From Perca fluviatilis (Eukaryota; Chordata; Actinopteri; Perciformes; Percidae): DNA of 64,000 nt. Location: the NCBI RefSeq assembly GCF_010015445.1, contig NC_053134.1, forward strand, positions 10,578,265-10,642,264. Direction: 5' to 3'. Below are positions 46,817 through 59,237 of this stretch, in pieces. The position numbers and the translations under genes were made by a program. The first letter of the stretch is position 1. Each line of letters opens with the position of its first letter. The notes under the pieces were generated by a model. It searched no databases. It was not told the origin of the DNA and saw only the letters and a list, made by a program, of their open reading frames with translations.

Positions 46817-49800
46817 TTAATTGGAGGTGACCGAGTCCTGAATGGTGTCCTGAGGAGGGTTTGCTGCTGGTGGGTTGCTGCTGAACATCAGCTTTCTTAT
46901 TATATCCGCGTAGAAAGGTCCATAGACAGCCTTGTTGTAGTTAACCAGGGAGATGAACTTTGCTCCCATCAATGCTAGTTCAGGCTTGATAGCAGTCAAG
47001 CCAGCTGGTACCTTTTCTAGTTTGACCTGGGGTTTAGGGTCACAGATGAGTGCCATGAAGTAGTGCTGCACACGATCCTCTGCACAGACACAAAGAGAAC
47101 GGAAAGAACAGGTCAAACAAACCTTCATGTTGGAGTAAAACACTGACAATTTTACTCACAACAATGCATATTCCTCTTCCAATTAATATTATATGAAAAC
47201 ATCTTTACAGTCCCGCAAAAGGATAAAATAAGCACACAGTTACTCCCGCTCACTCCATCTTACCAACAAGAGTGCGGATGGGATTGTCCTTCTGAGTGAT
47301 GCTGCAGATCTGGCCTGTGAGGGTGCCCTGCAACGCTGGGGTCAGGGCAGGGTAGTTCCTCTCTGTTAAAGATTTGTTGAGCTCACAGCAGATCTGAGCA
47401 CTGACACCCTTTAGTGCCTCTTCTAGGTTAAAGCCCCTACAGATAGGAGAGGAGAGTTCTGGTTTGAGCTCCTAATTTACATAAAGTAGATAGCAAATAA
47501 CCCATGATAAATCAGTTGTATGTTTGAATACAGATTGTGGATTTAAGATGGATTAGAAAAAAAAAAGTGACTGACGGGCTATGCATCCCATCCAGCAGCA
47601 CACTAATCATCCTCTTCATGCGGTCAGACAGGGAAGGCAGATCCTGGATAGGCCCTCCAACGGTGCTGTAGACAATGAGCAGGACCTCGTTCACAGCCTG
47701 ATACTGCTGGAGCTGCCGTTGAATCTCTCGCAGACGTGTCTCATCAGTCATCCAGGTCTAGAGAAGAAGCAAAAGAAGACTTAAGAATAGTTTGACATTT
47801 TGGGAAACGCATTTGTCTTCTTAAATTAGATGAGAAGATGAATACTAGAGTCATGCCTGTGTGCAAGTATGGAGCTGAGAGAAGATTGGCTTAGCTTAGA
47901 CTAAAGACTGGAAAGGGGCACAAATTGCTAGCCAGGTTCTGTCCAAAATTGAATCCACCTACCAGCACCTCTATCTAGCTCATTATTTGGTAACCTCACA
48001 CATTCATGTTAACAACAAGACTACGCAAAATCATGGCTTCCACCAAAAGACAATTACAGCAGGCAACCCCCCCTAAAATAAAAATAAATATTTCAATATG
48101 TATATTTCACAAATAACACCCGATATACAAAAAAGGTAATATCTGTTAGTTGCATACGCACATTCAAAACACACGCACCTCAGGCAGTGGACCCTTATCA
48201 TAGTCCCATGTTAGGATACAGAAAAAGGCAGTGTTGAGGATCTGAAAGGGCCCGGGCACCAGTCGCTGTCCTTTCCCCGGGCCGTTGGGCTGTTCTTTGG
48301 GGATGGTGGTCGACAGCTCCTCCACTGCTGACTTGATCCAAGAGGTGGTGTGCTCCAAAGCACCTTTATCACAGCAATACAGATTGAGGAGTTTGTTTCG
48401 TAATACTTTTTTTCTGACAATTAACAGAATGTTATGCATTTCTTCCGCTGACCATATATCTGGCAACAGAAATAGTAAAACACACAGTATTTAAAGCTAT
48501 AGAGAAAATGGTGTCCTTTCTCACTCACTGGGTGTTTTGTCCAGGATGCTCTGAAACTTTTCCCTCTCGTATTCAACACCCTGCCTCTGCAGCACAGGCC
48601 TCAGATTATCGATTGTAAAGTTGACTGTGTCTGCCTTCATCAGGTCCAGCACACGGAAGACCTCCCTGGAGGGTAAAAAAAATAAAAATAAAAGCCACTG
48701 TGATTGACTTGCTTCTTATAAATTAGCTAAATAGGAAAACTCAAGTTTTACTCTCAGACTGACAATACAAGATCTGGTCATAATCAATTCAAAGCTTTTA
48801 AAATGCCATGTGTGTATTTACCTGAACAGTGTCACTTTGTTATCGGAGCTTTCACGGAGCTTCTTGATTTCCTCATCTCTGGCTGGTGCACACATCTTGC
48901 CCATGGTGGTGATAATGTAGGAGGCAAGCCCCTGGATGTCTACAGCATCGTTCTCAGCTTGCTGACGAATCAGATCCATGTCCAGCACCTCCATAATCTG
49001 GGTCCGCATTCGATTGGCACCCGGATTAAGAAATGACAGTAATATCTGTCCAAAGAGGAAAATGATAGAAAGCATGCTTTAGAATTTAATTAATAAAAGG
49101 GATGTTGCGCAATCGTTGCCGTTTTTCTACATATACCAGTCACAAAAGGAGAAGACGGAGAAATAGAGAAGGAGTGACAAAGGGATCTTTAATATGTAAG
49201 AGGACTGCTATATAGATCATGCAGCAAATAAATGTATGGAAAATCAGAGAAATAAAGTCATTTCTACAGATCCAGTGAAGCTGTAAACATCACATTGTGT
49301 GTGCTGACCTCTCTGATCTCCTCCAATAATCTGATGGCTTGCCCATACTCAGGTGGGTCGTCGTTCAGCTCCGACTCCAGGATGTCCCAGAAGGCCTTGT
49401 GGACAATATCTCTAACCATCTTCCATAAACTAAAAAAAGAAAATTGAGGATTTAGATTAGCTGAGTATATAATCGGTCAGGAAAAAACGGCCATTTCTGA
49501 AATGGGCTTTGGTAGGAATGATGCACAAGGTACTAAATAACAGACACAGATCTCCTAATAAAAAAAAAACTAAAAAAAACGGCATCAATCTTTTTGTTGA
49601 GCATTGAAAATATAATCTTATCTGCTGCTGTCCACTCTTCAATAAAGAAATGCTCCTCCTTTCCTTTGCTCCCCTGATCTCTAATGTCTGTCCTCTTCAC
49701 TCGCTTGTTCAGTGTTGTGCTTAAGATAAACAGAGACAGATGTCAATGAACACAGTAGAAACGGTGAAGTATGGTGTATGCATAATTTCTCCGTCTCTTT

Positions 49801-52800
49801 ACTATAAAATGCAATCCAGATCTAAATGTATTATAAGATATATATGATCAAAAGGTTGCCTCTCTATCCGATTTCTACAATTTTATTGATCAATACACTT
49901 AAAAATTAGGTACTTATTTTTATTAAATATGGGGACTGAACTCTTGACATAATTTGAGTAAATTCACCTCATCTTTAACTGAAGTCATTAGAATGCCCTT
50001 TACTTTGAAGTAGCAATAACCTTCACAGGCAGTGTAACAATGGCTGGACATTTTAGGTATTAGTAGAGAAGCCCCTATATACTGTAAATGTACGTCATGT
50101 CCCTAGTGTATTTAAACTGCGGCTCCTCTTTGTTGATGCAGTTTGTCTAAGCTGTTCTCCTTAATAATTTGTCACCGTTTTTATCATTCACCTTCAGTTG
50201 GGCACAAATAATGGCATCGCTTTGGATTTCTGCTGTTTCGTGTTCCTTTGAAAACTCACATATCAGTTTCACACATTAGTATTCTGTGATAAAGGTTCCC
50301 TTCCATGAGGTGTACACATACTCTTGTCAATCCTGGGAAACTATTTTATAATCAATTAAAAAAGGTTAAATCTTTGTGAGCAGAGCTAATAACAGTGTGA
50401 AAAGTTAGAGAGCAATCCCAGAAGTTATCCATGCCAGCCAAATTCCTCTCAAGGCAATTAGTTTAATATACAATTAGTTTAATGTACAGTTAGTTATGTT
50501 ATACAATCATAATCATCTCACCATCACTAGTGAATAGTACAAAGCAACGGCAAGTATAAATACTATAAAACCTGACATTTGTAATCAAAGCTCAGGTCCA
50601 CTTTTATATTTTTGTAAAGCCCTTAGCTGACAAACTGGCATTTAGGTTCACTGATAATCCACAAAACATGATCAGGGTGTGACCAAATGGAGAACTTCTC
50701 ATAACATACCTGTCCTGAGGCAGGCTTTTCGGCTCCAGACAGAAGTTGCCGTTCACAATCATCTCATGGGCAAGGCTGAGATTGGACAGGTCTCTGGCAG
50801 AATCCATGACTACATCCAGGGTTAAGGTTTTGGGTGGGCTTGCTGTGGGAACCAAGTATTGAAAATCCATTTACAAATATATTTGTAAATGGATGAAAAT
50901 GAGCTTTAACAAAAAATGTGAGAGCATAGAATTGACCGTTGAAGTTGCATGATGATAATGGTGAGGTTAATAAATTCTGTGATTGTGGATAAAATACAGG
51001 CTCTGAAACATAAACTACAACAATGCTTCTGCTTAAAAATGCTTTGTTAGATCTCATTGCTTTCCTTAATAAAGTTTTTTTTAATTGGTTTACCCAGTCT
51101 TAGGCTTGGAGTGAAGCCTAAATGGTTTTTAAAACACCCTTGGAAGCCCTGGAACATTATCAGTACAAACAAAATGGAATTATAAATATTAATTGTCAAA
51201 GTGCAGTCTGAGTCAGTGCAGAAACCAAACTAACTAACAGGCCTTTCCTGAGAAAGGAAAACCATCATGGACACAAAAAGTCAGAGGTTGTCTACTGAGC
51301 TTATGGAGAGACCAGAAAAGGTGAGGTGGCAAACTCACAGGAAGGTGTGCTATGCTTGCTGGAGCAGTCGCTAGTGAAGCTCTCACGGTTGCTGGTCGAC
51401 GTCATGCTGTCACAGCGCTCTGACGACGACTCCACATCGCTGCCTTGATCCTCACCGCTGGATGTGGATGCAGGTCGCTCATTATTTAGAGGCATCTTAG
51501 GGTTATAGCTGCACATGAGAAGATGGTTACAACCCATAGCTTGTTAGCTTTAACTTCAGCAGAACGGGTTTCATGTTCAGCACAAGTTAATGGGTTTCTT
51601 ACTACCTTACTAACAAAAGAAACACAGAACAGGTTTAGAATTTAAGTGACAGGTGATCATTCCTCCTCTGTGTGGAAGCTGCTCTGAAAAAAATAGGCTT
51701 GGGGCTGAGAGCCAAAGACAGAGTACATAATGTTAGAAAGTATTGAGAGACCGACTAAACGCATGGTTGGTTTTGGTCTTTTCATGGCATTTACAGTCAA
51801 AAACAAAATGATCCATGGTTGGTTTAAACATTAAGTTGTTAAATTGTAATCATTTAACGGCTGATCGACCAGCTGGTTAGCTAGCTAGCTTGCTTGGGTC
51901 TCAGCACCAACCACGGTGCAGAGAATGAGGGAGAGAGGTCTACGGTCTCTTAAGTTTTACGGTATAGGGCACCATTTTATTAGTTTATTTCAGTGTAGGT
52001 ATGTAAATCTTTTAAAAGACATGTTTATGTTGAAATAAATATACCTATACAAGTAATTATGTATCTTGTTGTACGTTCCCCCTTTTATGGAAATAATGTG
52101 CAAAAATAAATTAGGTCGAACTAGTGTTTTTTTTTAAGAAGGAATATTTGTCAGTATAATATAGGAATATCAATAGGAAACATCCTTTTTGGGTTATTTT
52201 GACAGCCCTATGGTGTATTGAATTGATCATATAAGATGAAAATGAATGTGTGTGCCCTCTCAACTTTAGGAGTTTGCTTGCTTTACTCACTTCTGTTTTA
52301 GTGCATTTAATTTGCATGCAAAAACACGAGTCACACTCAATAAAAACATATTGCGGGCCAGTCTCCATGGAAACAGAGATGGCTGCCTTTGGTATCAACT
52401 TATTGTTAAACTCGATTAATAGCGCATTAAGTAATTCCTCGGAAAAACACTTTCAGCGTCCCTGAGTTGAGGGTTTACTGCCACAGAGGTCTACAACACT
52501 ATCCAAAGTCAGGACACAAACGGAACCCTTTTCCATAACTAGGTTTAAACAAAAGCTTGTATTCCTTGAGGACAAAAGGGACACTGTGTCCAGGCCTGTC
52601 TGAGATCAATTGTGTCTCCAGGGCAACATGGGACAACAGAGGGCTTCTCAACCGGCGGAACGATCCTGTTACACCAGTTTACAGGTTGTCTGTCCACACA
52701 AATAAAAAACACATAGCATAAGAAAGAAAAAGGTACCATTTGTAAGAAAAGCCAAGCTAAAGGCAAACTATACCACAGAACTTGTGTACATGTTTTTAAA

Positions 52801-53971
52801 TCAAAAAACACAAATTGCACACTTTGCTAAATAAAACCCCCACAATGTATCGTGATTACCTTTAATTTGGTACTTCCTTTCTAAAATTATCTGCCAGCAC
52901 TGTATAAGACATAGTGCTGACAGGGTGACCCTTGGGTGTTCCTGTCCCTGGTCATAGTTATCTCCTGCCAAAAATGAATGCACACTCCCTCGCTGCTCTT
53001 TTGGTTTTAAAGATAGCTCAAGGGGTGGGGGGTGGGTGTAGGGAGTGTGTGACTTCTATGTATCCCCCGCTGTGCAACTCATTCATTACATCATCTGCTA
53101 GACTTGACAGCTAGGTCACAGCTACGCAGCAGGCCAATTTTCAGAGATTATCTAGAGTGATGGGAGCAGTACAGTCCAGATTATGGATTAAGTCTGTCAT
53201 CTGCTGCTTCATTATAAGAAATCTTCTGAATAATAGGTAAAATATAAAACCTAAACATTTGACATGTGATTTAAAAAAGACTAACAATTAGAATGGTTTT
53301 GACTGATTTGAAATATACTGTTAATTGTAGACTGTATTTCGATGGATAAGGGGATCTTCAGGGATCCATATTCGACTGCAGTATAATGTAAACAAAGCAA
53401 TGGATCAGGGAGGTTGGGCTAACTACACGGGGATTCTCGTTATTGGCTGCAGCTCCCTGTCCGTCATTCCTACATGGAAAATCTTTGGTTACATTGGCAC
53501 GTGGAAAGAAAAAAATATCCACACACGCTTAGAAGTGGGTGACACGTGATCTGAGCAGCAGACCATAACACGTACCCAACATTTCATGTAGTAGCATACA
53601 TTTTATTTATGCCCACGCAAGAACCCGATCAAAATGACAGTAAGACAACATGCATTACGCCCTTACTGCAAAAGACATTTTGTAGATAACCGTCAAAGTC
53701 GTCACTGCTTAGCTATATCATAGCATTGTTTACATGACAGCCTTTGTTACTTGACCAAACGCCCAGGCTATAACAGCCGAAATAATTTTATATAGCAGCT
53801 ATACGTTGACATTGGCGTTGTCGTGATAGTTGGAACCTTCGACGGCTGTACTCAAGTTTCTGCTCCACAACAAATCCAAAATGGACGTAGTAGTTGCGAA
53901 CAGAACCAGCCGAATGATTCGCAATTTCAAATAGAGTAAAATGTGGTTAACAAATGCGACTTTTACCTCAT
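46817..53971 (-). CDS. tcp11l2: T-complex protein 11-like 2, complete
   Basis: TCP11-family protein; molecular function is poorly known in vertebrates (family members relate to yeast Sok1 and to sperm TCP11). Coding exons in transcript order: 51339-51495, 50710-50842, 49309-49429, 48822-49045, 48529-48665, 48179-48363, 47576-47757, 47264-47436, 46817-47079. Phases agree throughout and give 525 codons including the stop, close to the 519 residues of human TCP11L2. The N-terminus starts [10 protein letters not shown] and has a Ser-rich stretch, [14 protein letters not shown], like human SFTSDSSSKSSSP. The core contains [49 protein letters not shown] and [19 protein letters not shown]. These favour the L2 paralogue over TCP11L1. 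An in-frame ATG in the presumed first exon (53969-53971) would add six residues; the feature start includes it. The stop TAA is at 46817-46819. Confidence 0.95.
47780..48010. repeat. Teleost dispersed repeat in a tcp11l2 intron
   Basis: It starts AATAGTTTGACATTTTGGGA and continues with AGATGAGAAGATGAATAC, CTTAGCTTAGACTAAAGACT and GGTTCTGTCCAAAAT-like phrases in the order known from a common fish repeat. A reverse-orientation relative lies at 8590-9660. Confidence 0.55.
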
Positions 53972-54060
53972 TCAAGTCTCCGGAAAAGGAGACTAATACC
54001 AAAAATAGCTCAACTCTGAAGAGAAGATTCGTCGTCGTCGTCCTGTGAAATTGCTCTCTG
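53967..54060 (-). other. tcp11l2: Probable tcp11l2 exon 1 (leader) and promoter edge
   Basis: On the minus strand the sequence ends CTTGAATGAG/GTAAAAG at 53967, a usable donor, and exon 2 has an acceptor at 51508 (TGTGCAG/CTATAACC). Upstream is a short CG-containing segment (GACGACGACGACG), fitting a transcription start near 54.05 kb. The outer limit is estimated. Confidence 0.55.
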
Positions 54061-55644
54061 TTTAAAGGTCTTTAGTTACCCCAGCTGGCTTTAAGGACAA
54101 ACAGACGAAACCATGCGATACATAGGGGCAATCAAAAGCCGACTAAAGGCGGACACAAGGTTTATGATTAAAGATTAAAGAAAGATTAAAGAAGTCTTTC
54201 GATTAAAGTATACGTTTTAAACTGGTATACATAAAACTAAATGCACACATATAGCTAAGGCAAATTTATATAACATTCTTCATTATCTCCCTCTTGGTAG
54301 AAATGGTACGCTCTGCTCTTCTTCACGTGGGGCGTCTTGTTTACGGATGTGACCTCAGTGTGTTTACAGAAGCGTTATTGTAATAGGGTCTCACTCCATA
54401 CCCCGCATTTGAAGTAAATCCCCCCCAAAGTAAATCATTACATTTTTGGGTTAAGACTTGTTATCAGGACAGCTGAAAGTAAATGATGGTTATAACAACA
54501 TTGCATTTACGTGGTAGCCTACTTAGTTTATTTTAAGCCACTTTAGATGTGATTCTTGCTGTTGCGAGTTTGTACCTTCATGGTTGAATACACTTATTAA
54601 GTCACTTTGAATAAAAGCGTCAGCCAAATGAAATGTAATGGAAGATGGGGGTTGATGGAGAGTTTAAGAGCTGTTACCGGCGGCCACTAGATGGAACTAG
54701 GGATGCATTAGGATACTTCTTTGTGGATACAAACCAACGTGCTGCTCATATCTTAATCATAATTGTTTCTTTTATTTCACATTTCACAATATTTACATGT
54801 GTTTAAATGACTCTTACTTATCTGAGATATCAGAGTGCATCCTATTGCGGGTTTACGGTTTAGTTTAATCTATTTTAAATTTTAAAAAGGCCATTTTAGA
54901 AATATTCCTGTCAGACTTATGCTCATTGAGGTCAATTGTGTTCAGAGTAAACTTTGACAAATGTAGTTCTTAAAATTCCTTACAAAACATGACATTTTGT
55001 TACAAAACAATAAATAAAATAAAGGAAAAAAATGATACAATCTTGTTTCTGCAGATTTAATTTATTGTTCTTTTTGTTCTTATTGGTCAGAACCTGCAGA
55101 ATGGACAAGGGAACCATGGGAATTTTAGAAAGAATGTATGCTGGAAAAGAGCCTGCCTAATAATGTATATTCCTGTCAATAGAAACAAACCTGGCTTTCA
55201 GCATTAGTTAAAATTTAGTTATGTTAATTTAAATTTATAATGTTATATTATTATTATTATTAATAATAATAATAATTTGAAAAAAAATTGAAAAATAAAC
55301 CGTTAATGGCACTTTCTGGAGAGTTTTGTGCAAAGAAATGGAGAAATTGAGTCTTACATGATATTTGCATAACTGCAAGCTTAAGAGCCTATAGCCTACT
55401 TTGCATCATTGTAGTATCAACAGGTATTAGGGCATATAGCATTTACATTACTGTTAATCAGTCATTACTTGATTACACATTGTAGGCTATTACCTTATGA
55501 TATAAGAAGTGACCCATACAATGTGCCAAACATAACGTGCCACATAAGAGGCAGTGCAGCAGCAACAGCTGAGAAGATTTGGGTCTGTAGTGACCAGGTC
55601 CACCTCACACAAACTTCCTTCTCCCAATCTCTCTCTTTACTACA
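54061..55644. other. Intergenic spacer upstream of tcp11l2
   Basis: AT-rich sequence with no recognisable exon. At about 54590-54640 the phrase GTCACTTTGAATAAAAGCGT followed by CAGCCAAATGAAATGTAATG resembles the conserved 3' tail of tRNA-derived SINEs in fish, so a SINE end is likely there. A (TTA)n-like patch lies near 55245-55275. Confidence 0.5.
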
Positions 55645-55666
55645 ACACACACACACACACACACAC

Positions 55667-55723
<57 letters not shown>
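55645..55723. repeat. (CA)n microsatellite
   Basis: CA dinucleotides with one CAACA interruption near 55668, directly adjoining the GC-rich block on its right. Confidence 0.9.
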
Positions 55724-55725
<2 letters not shown>

Positions 55726-55904
55726 CACCGAGTGGGGCTCTCCGATGCTCGGAGGCGAGCCGTGGCCGGCTCGGAGCCCTGCCGCTGGAGGAGATGCGAC
55801 AGCGAGAACCGGTTCAACGGCATGAAATCGTAGCGGCCGTTGGAGCTTCCGAGCACCGGGCTTCCGCCGCTGCGAATGGTGTTTTTAGCTTTAGGAGAAG
55901 GCAT
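55724..55904 (-). CDS. Unidentified open frame in a GC-rich block, possible first exon
   Basis: The minus strand from an ATG at 55902-55904 (context AAAATGC) is open for 60 codons, beginning MPSPKAKNTIRSGGSPVLGS, rich in Ser, Arg and Pro, before it enters a (GT)n tract. The block has many CpG words, unlike its surroundings, as in a promoter-proximal exon. I do not recognise the peptide. No good donor is visible: only GTGCCG or the start of the GT repeat itself. No downstream partner exon was found before tcp11l2. It may be a chance frame in a CpG island. Confidence 0.3.
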
Positions 55905-56483
55905 TTTATCTGTTAATCCTACCGACTAGACACTTTGGCGATGTAGTTGACCCGCGGTGAATTGTCAGTTCTGGGCGGGTTGTTGTCGTGTTCTGATTGT
56001 TGTCATCTCAACTCCGCCGAGACAAAATAGACATGCCATTTCAAAAATCTTTCATTTATTGTCAGAAATATTATGTTTTCAAAAGCATCACTTTCATCAA
56101 ATTGTATGTGACATATTTACATTGCAGGCAGGCACATCCGGACAAACGAGCAGGCTTATGTGCCGGGGCTGAGCCCCGGCCCAATTTAACCCCTGATAAT
56201 AATATAGCTACACATGAATAAATGGCATTCATTTCCAATCAAATATTGACCATTGAGTTGAAATTTCTGATATAAAATAAGCGGCAGTTTATGAGAAATT
56301 AAATTCTTTAGCCTATTTAAAGTGCCTGTTGCTTGGCCTGTGATATTGCTGCTTGTAGCTTTCTCCAGAACCATTGTACCCCAAAATTAGTTACAGAAGG
56401 GCCCCAAAGCACTTAATATGCAAACACACTGTACAGCCTACTACTGACTGTGTACTTCTCCAATCCAAGGCTACTACAACATC

Positions 56484-57656
56484 TTAACCCCAGTACCATT
56501 TGTTAAGATCATGAAAAGCTTGGTTCTCTCTGTGGTTTTGTAAGTAACTACAAGTTTTGCAAGCATGTTCTTTTCCAAACCAAGACAATTTAACTTTCAA
56601 CTTGCCTATCCAGTTAAAGTATCTAATGTACTCAGAATTATTTTGGTCAAGGTAAAGTAGCTTCTCTGCTAGCTCCTTTGCAGTAGAAAAGTCATTGACA
56701 TGAATGAAAGATTCTGCTGGGATATGGTCCTCATAATTTGGTCTTGGAGGGCCCAGAACTATTGGTACACTTCCCTTCATCATTGGCAGGTACAACTTAT
56801 CTGTGATATAGTCTTTGTAGACAGAGTTCTCAAAGGAGAGGTAGAATTTACAACTAGAAACTATCTTTGAATAGTCTTGGTCGCTTATAGGTCGGGCAAA
56901 GGCATTTCCATAAGAATGAATCTTGATGTGTTTCTTCAGTTCATTGTAATACTTAACTCTCTCGTACTGCGGGTTCCAATTACTCACAATCCAACACACC
57001 AACTTGTTCTTTGCTGGCAGTTTGAATGTCTCATTTTCAGATGTCACTGGCACCAGATACCCATAAGGCACTGGGATATTTGAATCAAGGCGATAATTGC
57101 ATGTCAAGTTGAATAAGTCATTAAGTTTAGGGATTGCAGCGGAGTTTGCAGGTGACTCCATATTTGACCATACCCATTTCTGAAAATGAGGACGGGGCTC
57201 TTTCGGAAAGTCTCCTAGATTTCCATGAATGTCCCTGTGGTGGAAGAGAACCCCATGGGCTTTATGGTAAAGTGTCTTGTCATCTGTCAAGTGGCATCTT
57301 GTGATATTGAAAATATTGCAGCTGAGATCATATCTGGCGCCAAATGGCCACATCCAGATCAATACAATAGTGTCAAGCTCAGCGTCCACTGCTGCTGCCT
57401 GCTGGATCTTCTGGCTGTCATTGTGATGTGGTTCTATGTGCAGCTCTGTGGAACTGTTTGGTTGTGAGTCCTGGGTCTGCGCTCTCGCCGCACACAAGAC
57501 TGTAGGACAGAACTGACGGCCTTTCTCCATGTAAATGCCAAAATTGGGGAACTTGATGTCAGTCTTGTACATGACAAAAAGGCCTAGAAAACACAACACC
57601 AATAGACTTTTAACGGCACATGGGTGCAGAGTCCACTGGCAGGCTGAGGAGAACAT
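56484..57656 (-). CDS. Alpha-1,3-fucosyltransferase, FUT9-like (GT10), single coding exon
   Basis: A 390-residue type II Golgi membrane enzyme of glycosyltransferase family 10. It transfers fucose from GDP-fucose to GlcNAc in alpha-1,3 linkage on N-acetyllactosamine, making Lewis x type glycans. Residues about 14-30 (KSLLVLCFLGLFVMY) are the signal anchor. A stem follows with NSST as a possible N-glycan site. The acceptor-side domain has WMWPFGARYDLS and VLFHHRDI. The donor-binding domain has LVCWIVSNWNPQYERVKYY, FYLSFENSVYKDYITDKLY, GSVPIVLGPPRPNYEDHIPA and FIHVNDF. The C-terminus is Cys-rich (CKTCSYL). It matches human FUT9 over the full length and keeps the single-exon coding layout. The Arg after HH is the residue linked with type 2 acceptor preference in FUT3/5/6 studies. 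Fish carry several FUT9-like copies, so I give no symbol. Confidence 0.95.
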   Translation of the reverse strand: MFSSACQWTLHPCAVKSLLVLCFLGLFVMYKTDIKFPNFGIYMEKGRQFCPTVLCAARAQTQDSQPNSSTELHIEPHHNDSQKIQQAAAVDAELDTIVLIWMWPFGARYDLSCNIFNITRCHLTDDKTLYHKAHGVLFHHRDIHGNLGDFPKEPRPHFQKWVWSNMESPANSAAIPKLNDLFNLTCNYRLDSNIPVPYGYLVPVTSENETFKLPAKNKLVCWIVSNWNPQYERVKYYNELKKHIKIHSYGNAFARPISDQDYSKIVSSCKFYLSFENSVYKDYITDKLYLPMMKGSVPIVLGPPRPNYEDHIPAESFIHVNDFSTAKELAEKLLYLDQNNSEYIRYFNWIGKLKVKLSWFGKEHACKTCSYLQNHRENQAFHDLNKWYWG

Positions 57657-57749
57657 GGCTCACCCTTGGAGAGAAAATAGATCCATTGATTATAGACAGT
57701 ATATTTTATTGGACAATGAATTGAGTTATATGCAAATTATGTGCTATAG

Positions 57750-58033
57750 CAGTGATACTCAAAGTGGGGTCCGGGGACCAACAGGGGTCCTTGAAGAGGG
57801 GAATCACAAATAGGGGAATCATTTATTTTCACTATAATTTCATCCATAAGTAACACAATGACAGATTTTATGATTTTTCTCATGAGTTTCATTTACTTTC
57901 TGTAATAAAACATCTAAACGCAAATATTCTATCAGGTAGCAGACCCTGGGACAACGTCTTATCAGATGGGGATCCGTGGTCTAATTTGTGTCAGTTTAGG
58001 GGTCCTTGATGTGAAAAAGTTTGAGGACAACTG
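57750..58033. mobile_element. hAT-like MITE
   Basis: The left end CAGTGATACTCAAAGTG and the right end, the inverse of CAGTTGTCCTCAAACT, are flanked by TGCTATAG (57742-57749) and TGCTATGG (58034-58041), a 7/8 matched 8-base duplication. The interior is non-coding with GGGGTCC phrases reminiscent of the element at 8963-9389. Confidence 0.75.
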
Positions 58034-58041
58034 TGCTATGG

Positions 58042-59237
58042 GACAATCCCTTATAGGTTGTTACTAACACTAGATTTTGAATCCAAAAATATTGTCACAA
58101 AATCATTGTAATTCTATTTCATTTTCTGGCACTAACATGTTAGATTACCAGTACATTTATGGAGTGAAGTACATGTCTGAAAATGGGTTTATGATGTAAC
58201 GCATTACCTTATATTGTAGGTTGGTCTGTTTACCTATACACAAAGAGCCACCTGGTGATCTTATTGGACATTTTTCTTTGCTTTTTTTAATTATATCTTG
58301 CAATGTCCAACAGAGGAGGTCTCATTTACAAGCTGTTGCCCCCCCATTCATCATCAAGGTTCAAGATTATCTTTGTTGTCCCAAAGGGGAAATTTGTTTC
58401 GCAGCCCAGGGTTCATTAATAAAAAAGACTGAACAGGTAAAACAGAAAAGCAGGGAGGTAATAATTCAAATCACACAAAAAATCACACAAAAAAAAACCA
58501 TTTGAAGCCAAAAAGATGGACCATATTGATTGACAATAAGAGTATAAATGAGACAAAAGCTGTAGTAGAACTTTGTGGCAGGTTATAAGATTTTTGGCAG
58601 ATATGTAGGCCTACTGTATGGACAAGAGTACAAATGTATACTGGGACCAAACATGTTTCATGCATTTATTGCATCTGATAATCATCTCAAATTTGGACTT
58701 AGAGCTAAAATAAAAGGAAAGGCCCAAATATGGGTTAGGTCATCGCTTTTCTTTATACTGGTTTGGGAGAATGAGATAAACATATGAATGGACAATACCA
58801 CCCAGTAAAGTTGCAATAATCCATTACGAAATAAAAGATACAAGATATAAATAAATAAAAATATAACATGAAAGAATATTTGTCTCAAAATCAAAGACAC
58901 TTAAACAAACTCTCTCTATACCCCACCCAAAACCTAAAGTTATAGTGGTGCTGTGGTCAATGAAACAATATGGAACTAAACTTCCTCCTTATTATCGCGT
59001 GACAGTTCTTGCACCCATTCTTGTACCTGATAAATAATTAAAGGAAAGACTTGCTACAATTTTCTTCTACTGGTGAATATTATGCCAACTGACCAGTCCC
59101 TCTCTGATGTCTGTCTATGTCCAGTCCTTTTTAACTTTTAAACTATTAGAGGTTGATTAAACCACTAAAAATTATTCCATCATAAGAGACCAATGAGTCA
59201 TTATTTTGAAATAAGAAACACAGAGCAACAATCTCAC
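58042..59237. other. Non-coding sequence upstream of the fucosyltransferase
   Basis: No exon is recognised. Around 58365-58415 the phrase TTGTTGTCCCAAAGGGGAAA recalls a frequent fish repeat. The remainder is AT-rich and non-repetitive. Confidence 0.4.

Noticed and set aside
52111..52820. Minus-strand ORFs in the first tcp11l2 intron
   Set aside because: No conserved motif and no phase-compatible splice sites joining the tcp11l2 frame.
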